NCBI GenBank assembly: GCA_918026815.1 | Contig: CAKJVC010000010.1 | Span: forward strand, 808,501-872,500 | From: Chalara sp. BL73 | Taxonomy: Eukaryota > Ascomycota > Leotiomycetes > Helotiales | Reading direction: 5' to 3' | DNA length: 64,000 nucleotides | Shown here: positions 56,745 to 64,000 of the stretch, piece by piece | Position numbering within the stretch: the stretch's first letter is position 1 | Layout: each line of letters begins with the position of its first letter | Notes under the pieces: model-generated | Told to the model about the DNA's origin: nothing | Seen by the model: only the letters and a program-made list of their open reading frames with translations | The model's database searches: none | Translations under genes and position numbers: made by a program

Positions 56745-58447
56745 CTTGTGTTCTCTAGTACATGAGAGGATAGGTCGATAATCAATTGTGGCAACTGAAG
56801 TAAATTATGAAAGAACGTAAATAGTGTTGAGACCGGCTGTATTTAATCAAGGATTGAGAATATTATCAGCTTAATATCCTCCTTGATAACTTGAGCTCAT
56901 TGAGTGTACGAGTGACTTCGAGCTGAGTACAATGTCCCAGAATATTCTCACTTCCGATCTTGAGCATATATTATTCACAGCCTTGGGAAGAGTGACTCAG
57001 TGCTGCTATTGCATCTAGATGTCAAAGATGACTATCAGTTACAACGAACTATACGCCGAAATCTGTAAAGATGAGATTTTCGAATGCTCTGAGTTTAAAC
57101 GCCGATCTCTATACTTCAGATCACAAGGTGTAATGCCACGAATTGGCGGAGCTGAAATATGAATCTTTCGCAGAAGGCAGAACTTCATATCAGGTAGACG
57201 CGAAAAAGTGAATAGGAAAACCCATCACTTTCGCTTGCTGGATTATAGTATCGCAAAGACCATGTATGTCTTTTCATCAAGTGCGCCACTAGAAGCCAAA
57301 CTTCTAAGGACTGCAAATATTATGATTCAGTGAATAATCCTTCTCGTAACTTCTTAGGCATCTATGGGCGAAGTAGGTCATGTCTCTTTAACCTGTAAGT
57401 TAAAACAATAGATTGTCCTGAACAATAGACTTATTCTTTGCTACAGCGGAGAGAAAAAAAAAGGCAAACTGTATGGGCATGACTTCAATTAGTGCGATGT
57501 TAGCTCAGGAATTTTCGAGCATGATCTCATAAGTCGTATTTACGACTTCGTTCCTATCTCACCGGGCGATATTCATGTCATGGTAATATGACGTCGTTAA
57601 TATAGGCGATGACAACTCCACGGTGAAGGACGCCATTATATTTGAGAATGCACAGTTCCGGATACACTAAATACAGATCATATCCTTAGATCCAGAGGAT
57701 CGTGCATGAATGTCTGTCCGTCTCAGAGGCTTCAGCTCCCAATTTAAGCTGTCATGCGTGAGAACAAGTAGATATGCGTTTAGTAGGGATTTAATGGAGA
57801 TTAGAGAGCAAGTGAGCATAGTATTTGCTGCGAGCATAGACGACACTAGCAAGTCAACATACGTATAGAAGACTTGAGGACTTCTCTAGTGGGACTTCTC
57901 AAAAAAAAATCGTCATCATAGCTGGGCAGCACTAATATGGTGCCATAATTCCTAGAACGTTGAAAGACGATGGATAGATTCTAGAATCATGGACTGCGAA
58001 TAGATTATAACTTGGCGAAGCACGCAGAATATCAAATTGGCAAGGCATGTAAGTGAGTGGAAGTATAAACCAGTTTAGCACGCTTGTGGTCATCAAAATC
58101 AGGCTAGTTTTTCAGTTTAAGACACAAGCGTACTGTAAAATGAGGAGATATCATAACACTTCACGTATTACCCTAGGTTGTCACTTTAGCAAGGAGAACG
58201 AGGAAAGTCATTGAGTACTTTACTTCTTTGCGTAAAGCCACTCTTCTGAAGAGTGTGTTTTACCAAGCAGGACGCCGAACTTGTTAAAAATTACAAGAGT
58301 TTTGATGACATTGGGATACTTTGTGTATGCTCCAGACTCAACGATATTATTCTTAGATTTCTCTGCAACGATTACTAATACGGACCCAACTTTTCAGCAA
58401 TATCCGCAAGAAGCTCTCCCATCACTATCTTTCAAGCTTTACGAGTA
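56745..58447. other. gene-poor AT-rich region
   Basis: About 1.7 kb with only short frames, no recognisable domain and many stops in all frames. No tRNA or repeat identified. Confidence 0.5.
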
Positions 58448-58917
58448 TCATCTCTTCTTGATATCGCATGGCAGGTATGCGGGTCCGCCATTCGCTCCAC
58501 AGCACCACTCATCGCCGCTATCAAGAGCCCCCAGAAAGTCGATGTGGAAGCAGTTCGCAGTTCTCCACGTCTTGATACCAAAATTATACCCTCCCGTGCC
58601 TTGTTGCCAGCAGCTGTCCTGAATTAGCACTGCGAGGCCCAAAGTTCCACAACCGTGAGTTGCAAGATTATAATGAGCAGAAACTATCAAACTTACTACG
58701 AGTCGCATTTGGAGGTCGCAGTGCAACCGGACCCATATCCACGGCCACAGTTGTAGATGCTTCCTGTGTTGTAGTCCTTCATATACAGTGGCTCATAGCA
58801 GCCTCCTTCCCCTGCACACTCCATAGGCCCATAGTAAAGCTGGCCATAGACGGCGGTGGCTTTGCCGGTCAGGAAGGCCATGACAGTGGCGCTGAGCAGG
58901 ATTGCTGCTTTCATCAT
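58448..58917 (-). CDS. small secreted cysteine-rich protein, model uncertain
   Basis: The first frame starts at the ATG at 58917 with a clear signal peptide (AAILLSATVMAFLTGKATA) and then five cysteines up to KCDS, where a TAG follows (58698). A second frame on the same strand to 58448 has further cysteines (QDSCWQQG, TANCFHIDF, EWCCGANGG, LPCDIKKR) and looks like the continuation. GTAGTAAGT near 58700 and GCTAATTCAG near 58625 could bound an intron, but no donor/acceptor pair closes the frame exactly. Either a non-standard junction or a one-base shift is present, or the protein is just the 73-residue first part. Effector-type candidate. Confidence 0.5.
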
Positions 58918-60055
58918 CTCACAGTATGCGGTTGTAGTCGGCTTAGCCGTGTCTCAGTGTTCAGACAGATGAAAGACGGTCAAATGTGAATGAGAAGATC
59001 AAGCATGTTCGTGGCTGGGAAGGAAGATGAGAATCACCGCTTATATAGTTGAACTTGCAGTGAAGTTTGCATTATTGAAGTGTCATGTTGCTAATGATTA
59101 ATTCAAAGAGGACAAAGCAGACCTCCAGAAATTTGCTCGACTGCCACTGCTGGCATGCATTAGGTTTGAGCAAACAACACTTCTGGATTTGGACTTTATC
59201 CATTTCGAGGTTATTTCATTGACCTTTGAGACTACATGTGAGAGTGGTCCATCTCACTGTCTCTATTTGGTTACTTCACGTCCTTGGTGTGGCTTAGGCT
59301 AACTAGGAGCTGCAAGACGACCAAATAGTGCCGAGAAGAGTTGATTAGTCATGAATTATTCGAAGTCAGCAAAGGTTGTACATCTCAGAACAGGCCAATC
59401 AATTCAAAGTAGTTGACCGCCAGAACAGTCATGCTGCAGCATCAGCAAATTTCTTTAATGTTACATCAACGTTTAAGGCGGTTGGAATCCCAGCCATCTG
59501 TCGCGGAAGCTAGCCATCTGGCTGTTCATATGCAGCATTTCTACGTTCCAGATTTTTGGAGCCATGAGTAACTCTTCCGGTTATTGACTGCCACTGTAGC
59601 GGTAAGGACTCAACTAAGGATCCATCTCTAGAGTCACGTTGACCAATGAGAGTACCTGGAATGGATTATCATATGCTGAATGATTACTGTATTAATAGTG
59701 GCGCATTCTGGTGGTGGCATGGGCCTCTTTCTCTATAATCAATCACGTGATAGATACTGGAGTTAGATTGGTCATCCGAAGTGGGATAGAAGGATCGCAT
59801 TTTGATCACAAATTTCTATTCTCTAGCTCAGGAATTTCCGGTTGGATCATTTAGCCTACCCAAAGGAAGATATGCCATACTGCTCTTACTGTCATTTTGA
59901 AGTTTACATATGCTCATTATTCACTTAGTTTGTGTACCTTTCAACGCGTCAGACTCCGCAAAACTGCTAGAGGTTCCTTTTCTTACACTTGCTTATTGTT
60001 ATCTTCGCCAATCCTTTAATTTCAAGCCTTCTACCCACTAAGTCAGAGTCCTAAA
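58918..60055. other. intergenic region
   Basis: No gene supported; low coding potential throughout. Confidence 0.45.
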
Positions 60056-60193
60056 ATGAAATTCTGCAAAATTATGCTCCTCATTACAGCCAGTGCACCT
60101 CTCGTACTGGCATAGCCAATCGAATCAGAATTACAATTTATTAGACTTGAGACAAGATCTCATAGTCCAGACTCACGTGGGTTTTTACTATGA
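60056..60193 (+). pseudogene. small secreted-protein gene with a stop right after the signal peptide
   Basis: The ATG at 60056 opens a textbook signal peptide (KFCKIMLLITASAPLVLA). The next codon is TAG (60113-60115). The frame then stays open as PIESELQFIRLETRSHSP and on to TGA at 60191-60193. The position of the TAG at the cleavage site suggests a nonsense mutation in a secreted-protein gene. A chance signal-like frame is the alternative. Confidence 0.4.
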
Positions 60194-60671
60194 AGGGGAA
60201 ATTCAATATTACCGTATACATTATCTCCGTTTTATCCCAGCTTGCTGCCAATATTGCAATATGTTAACCGAAACATCAGAACTGTGTAAAGGCTTTTGTA
60301 AGTTTTAAGCCTTCTATATGAATGTCTGCTACAATTAACGTTATATAAGGATGATCATTACTAGCATGACTTAGGAAACAACTTTAGTAACAAACTTGGA
60401 TGCTACAAGAAGTGGACTGGTGGTACAATTCACTGTTGGGCTGAGCAGGGAAGTAGATGAAATCGAACGTTGAGAAAGATGATGCAAAAGGCTGTAGCAT
60501 AGCTGATAAAAAAGAGCAGTTAAATTGTTCTTGAATGTATTTAATTCTAGCCTAATTGCTCTCTCCTGGAAGGTTTCACAGTACCTCCAGGGTTATGTGC
60601 AAACGATACCGAAGGACACTAGCAAAAATGTTCTGCATCAAGAAGTACCACCTATTCCCATAAGAAATGCT

Positions 60672-61710
60672 TCAAGCCCGAAACCAGGCATTGCGGCGAT
60701 GAGAAGCACCAACAACAGCTGCATAACCATATCTTATAAGTAACATCGTGAGACTGATGCTTTGCAGCGTGAAATACCCCTCATTTGAATGGATCACTGT
60801 CTGTAACGTTATAATCCAGAGGATACTGCTGAACACATCCGCAAAGATGAATATCTCCTTTCCTCCGTATCTAAGGTACAGAATGAAAGAGATCGATGCT
60901 GATATCGAAGCCACAGTTGCCGGATTGTACTGATCGGAGCATGGAGTCAAGCGAAACCAAGGTCCAACCATTACGAGAGAAACGGACTGAGCGGCTATGA
61001 CGTTACTAATTATTTATGACTCCGCTCAGAATAGAGATTCCAGAATGAACCAATGTTGAAAGGTCGAAAGTGGTGGTCTGGGATAGAGAATTTCTGAAAT
61101 ATAATTCTCGTCTTGCAGCAGATGACAATGAGTCTGGACGTGACAAATGACGGTCCATCGCAATAGGGTTCAAGAGATGTGCCATTACCAGAGGCTGGCT
61201 CTGGCTGCGTGAGGGGACCCCCTCCTCGCTGACGGGATGTGATGTATTTGAAAGCCTTCGAGGATAGATAACGAAAATTTTGAGTATTAGAAACGAGCTT
61301 GCATACATGGCTGCTAAAATCTGTGTTCCGAGAATTCCACTTGCAGCGAATACTTTAGCCGTCTGTGGAATGATGCCGAGAATCAATAGAAGCGCTCGGA
61401 AAGCGACATTACTTTCTAAGCACGAGCCATTTTCATCGCGTTGAAGTCAGAATACTGCGTGGCAATTGAGGTGATGGAGTTCCTCCAGGATTTCTCGTCA
61501 TGCCGTATGACTTGATAGAAGAACCCTAAAGCATCAAAGAAACACATGAACAGCGAGCCCCGCAAGAAAAAACCATATTAGCTTGGTAGACCGCACACTT
61601 TCCCAGAAGCCTGAGTCATGGAATTCAGTACCAAGGGGATGAGAGCCCAGAAAGTAGATTGCCAGGAGAAAGTTCCAGGCTAGAAACCGAGGATAGCGTC
61701 GCTTTAGCAT
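60672..61710 (-). pseudogene. decayed multi-span membrane protein gene
   Basis: Three minus-strand segments look like one membrane protein. 61710-61540 begins MLKRRYPRFLAWNFLLAIYF and runs to a TGA inside a helix. 61540-61400 continues in another frame (FYQVIRHDEKSWRNSITSI). 61420-61006 has SNVAFRALLLILGIIPQTAK and two helices, then a charged tail. A further 99-codon frame, 60971-60672, has three hydrophobic segments and may be a separate piece. The frame changes do not fit short introns with standard signals, so decay is likely, but unrecognised introns remain possible. No family recognised. Confidence 0.4.
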
Positions 61711-62372
61711 CGCTTCAAGTAATGTTGAGGCTCTGGCCTACGTGTATCCGGGAAGACAGCTGGCGCCATATTGCAAGACTTTTGGATGTCCTTGTAAAAG
61801 CGAATCTGTTTCAAAGTTTAGCAAATCGAGTTGGCACTATTTAATGTGGCTTCTTAGTTAATTATCACCACAACTTGTAGGTAGGCCGTTGATACCATTT
61901 CGTTCTTCATGTCTAAGTGCAGAAGATGGAGACTTAATGAGATTTATTCTTGAAATAAAGATAGGATCAAAGGTATGGGCTGGTTCCATGATGCGGCCTT
62001 AGCCCTATATGCTTAAGAGTGCGCTCACCGAAGCACAGCCTCTTGTGATATGCCACCTGAAATGCATCGCGGATATCGATAAGCCCGCAACGGAACACTT
62101 GTGCTGTATGACCCTAGCTACATTCTGATGATAGTCCTTGGAGGATTGAAACATTGAACAAGATAGGAGAAAGAATATCAATACATCTCTGTATGTTGAA
62201 ACAAAAAGTGGAAATGGCATACACGTGATCGCGGGGTGCTTTCCTTGAGCGTCATCAAAAGTCTCGTCCAACGTGAGAACCTCGCAAGAGAACAAGGATC
62301 TTATGAGCTCACATTGAATCAATCACCTTGTCTCTTCAAGGTCCCCGAAGCTCCCAGTAATATATTGACAGC
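61711..62372. other. intergenic region
   Basis: No gene supported; the end is the promoter of the PNPOx-like gene. Confidence 0.45.
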
Positions 62373-63135
62373 ATGACCGCACCCCTCAATTATGAGTCCT
62401 CCGCGGGCACAAATAATCTTCAGATAACCAGCTCCGTTCCTTCAGAGGTCGCCCAATGTCTCCAAAATGCGCGCTTTGTATATGCTTTCTTTCCCTTCCT
62501 GAGAGCTCAGTTAATGGTCACAGCTCCATCTTGCAACCTGCACAGATCTTTTTCCTCACGTCTCACTCATGAATTATACCTACCTCCCTTCGACACCGTA
62601 CTCCTCCTCGCCAACTATCATAATGACCACCAACCCCTCCTCCAAAAAGACCCATAACCTGATTTCCAACCCACATGTCTCCCTCCTCGTTCATGACTGG
62701 GTCTCGCATCGTCCACTTACAACCGCACGGCGTGGATCTACGGTCGAAAGAACGGGGTCTCCGCCCCCGGAAGCATCTAGGAGCTCGTTGGCGAATCTGC
62801 TGCTGAATCTAAATACGAGCGCATTGAGCAGTATAAGCGTGACGATCAATGGCGATGCGCGGTTAGTGGATATGGGAACTGAGGAGGAAATGTATTATCG
62901 GGAACAGCATCTAGACAATAATACGTTCTCAGAGGGAGAGGGTGGACAAAGGACATTGGGATCAGAAGGTCAAGAGGGTGATGGAGGAAGAGGCATATTT
63001 ATTGAGGGGGAGGAAGTCAGAGTCGTGGTGGTCAAGATTCGGGACGGGAGGGTATCAGACTGGAAGGGTGCAGTGAGGGATTGGTCGTTAGAAGAAAACA
63101 GCGAGGTGATAGTGAATGGAGACCGAAGATCATAA
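62373..63135 (+). CDS. pyridoxamine 5'-phosphate oxidase-like FMN-binding protein, 238 aa
   Basis: Two exons close in phase: 62373-62477 (donor GTATAT) and 62524-63135. Exon 1 ends SEVAQCLQNARF and exon 2 opens LHLATCTDLFPHVSLMNYTY, the first strands of an FMN-binding split barrel; SSPTIIMTTNPSSKKTHNL and HVSLLVHDWVSHRP follow. It belongs to the fungal group related to yeast YLR456W, proteins with the fold but without proven PNP oxidase activity. The C-terminal block VRVVVVKIRDGRVSDWKG closes the barrel. A Gly/Glu-rich insert sits before that block. Confidence 0.85.
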
Positions 63136-63208
63136 AAGAGTAATTGAATCTATGTTGCTCTGTGCAAGATACTTAAAATTATTCAGTGCCACATTGATAT
63201 TACATAGT

Positions 63209-64000
63209 TTATTCATCTCTTTGTAAACTGTGCTTGCCTCTTCCGATACGGTCTGCAAGGCCCATTTCTCCTGCCTTCCTATTCAGATTCATGGAAAACT
63301 CATCTCCATATTTGGACGACTTCGCTCGTGCTTTATCATCTGCTTCCTGAATCTCTTTCTCACGTGTTGTTATCGCCGCTAAACGCTTCCCTCGGTCCAC
63401 GTCCAAGCTGACTGCTGCTTCCTGCATCTCAGCTATTTTCCGTTCTCTTTCCCTTTCCCTGTCGGCGTCTGACGTGTTGTGTGCAACAGCACGCTTCTCT
63501 TTTTCTCCAGAACTTTGGCGTGACACTGTCGTTGTATAATTATCATGTCGTCGAGATCTCGGATGCTCACTATAGCGTCTCGAACCGTCCCTCTGGCGTT
63601 CCCTGGAATCGTCTCTGGCTCTGGGCGAATCATCTCTTCTCCGTTCTCTAGGTGTAGAGGACCGCCGTCGACGTTCTGACCTAGAATATTCCTCGGAATG
63701 TCTATGCTTTGTTGGCCTGCCATCCTCCAAATCGCCTCTTCGTCTACCATCATGTGGCGAGCCCCTCCCATGTGCGGACTCACATCTCCTATGCCTCCTC
63801 TCATCATCGTCTCTCCTTCTCCGCTTGTACCCTCGCTCTTCCTCAGAGTCCAAAGAATCTCTTCTCCTCCGTCTATGGTGTCGGTCGTCGTCGGAGTAAT
63901 CGTTTCGTTGACGATGATGCCGACGATGATGGTGACTCCGATGTCTCTTCTCCTTCACAGGCTCTTCCGCTTGTCCAGCCAAGGCAAGAAGTTGCCTTCT
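63209..64000 (-). CDS. CWC25: pre-mRNA-splicing factor CWC25, C-terminal part (runs off the window)
   Basis: The minus-strand frame is open from the window edge (64000) to the stop at 63209, giving about 263 residues of the C-terminus. It is dominated by Arg/Ser/His-rich charged repeats, then a conserved end block: ERKIAEMQEAAVSLDVDRGK, RLAAITTREKEIQEADDKAR and FSMNLNRKAGEMGLADRIGR, as in fungal CWC25. The N-terminal CIR-type domain must lie beyond the window. CWC25 joins the catalytic spliceosome for the first transesterification step. Confidence 0.82.
   Translation of the reverse strand, partial: RRQLLALAGQAEEPVKEKRHRSHHHRRHHRQRNDYSDDDRHHRRRRRDSLDSEEERGYKRRRRDDDERRHRRCESAHGRGSPHDGRRRGDLEDGRPTKHRHSEEYSRSERRRRSSTPRERRRDDSPRARDDSRERQRDGSRRYSEHPRSRRHDNYTTTVSRQSSGEKEKRAVAHNTSDADRERERERKIAEMQEAAVSLDVDRGKRLAAITTREKEIQEADDKARAKSSKYGDEFSMNLNRKAGEMGLADRIGRGKHSLQRDE

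Noticed and set aside
1..64000. CRISPR arrays, rRNA genes and large LTR elements
   Set aside because: No regular spaced repeats, no rRNA-like sequence, and no reverse transcriptase or integrase motifs were seen on either strand.

Overview
The window is nuclear DNA of a filamentous ascomycete (Pezizomycotina). Its genes carry short introns of about 45-70 bases with GTATGT/GTAAGT donors and CTAAC/CTGAC branch sites. It also has a fungal arginine-attenuator uORF, a siderophore transporter, F-box proteins and other fungus-only families. Several families suggest a leotiomycete or relative, but the species cannot be named from the sequence. Gene models below were spliced by hand; where exon phases close exactly I give the exon coordinates.

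Layout. 1.2-3.2 kb: siderophore-iron MFS transporter. 4.6-11.8 kb: a local family of RING-finger genes, two intact and two broken. 13-15.2 kb: DUF3292-like membrane protein. 16-18 kb: a secreted protein made of two tandem homologous halves. 18.5-20.7 kb: broken F-box/LRR gene. 21.4-22.5 kb: nicotinamide riboside kinase. 23-24.8 kb: arginine-specific carbamoyl-phosphate synthase small subunit, with its attenuator uORF split over three leader exons. 25.7-30.2 kb: ETF-beta, an Acinus-like SAP protein and a cyclin L-like protein. 31-32.7 kb: a single-exon membrane protein joining a TLC-like half to a bacterial Lgt-like half. 35.5-37.3 kb: Dal5-type MFS transporter. 38.9-43 kb: P5C dehydrogenase and proline dehydrogenase in tandem. 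43.7-55 kb: F-box protein, RS-rich zinc-knuckle protein, His-Cys-box nuclease-like protein, secreted Pro/Ala/Lys-rich protein, Gemin2-like protein and HAD hydrolase. 55.2-55.6 kb: a TA-flanked inverted-repeat mini-transposon. 55.9-62 kb: gene-poor, holding an orphan gene, small secreted-protein loci with lesions and a decayed membrane gene. 62.4-64 kb: PNPOx-like flavoprotein and the 3' end of CWC25.

Functional links. P5CDH and PRODH together convert proline to glutamate in mitochondria, and ETF-beta carries electrons from mitochondrial flavin dehydrogenases. CPA1 supplies carbamoyl phosphate for arginine, and its leader should sense arginine. Acinus-like, cyclin L-like, Gemin2-like and CWC25 proteins all belong to pre-mRNA processing, but they are separate transcription units and the grouping may be chance. 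The best leads are the split attenuator uORF with a 13-nt microexon, the TLC-Lgt fusion, the duplicated secreted protein and the decaying RING cluster.
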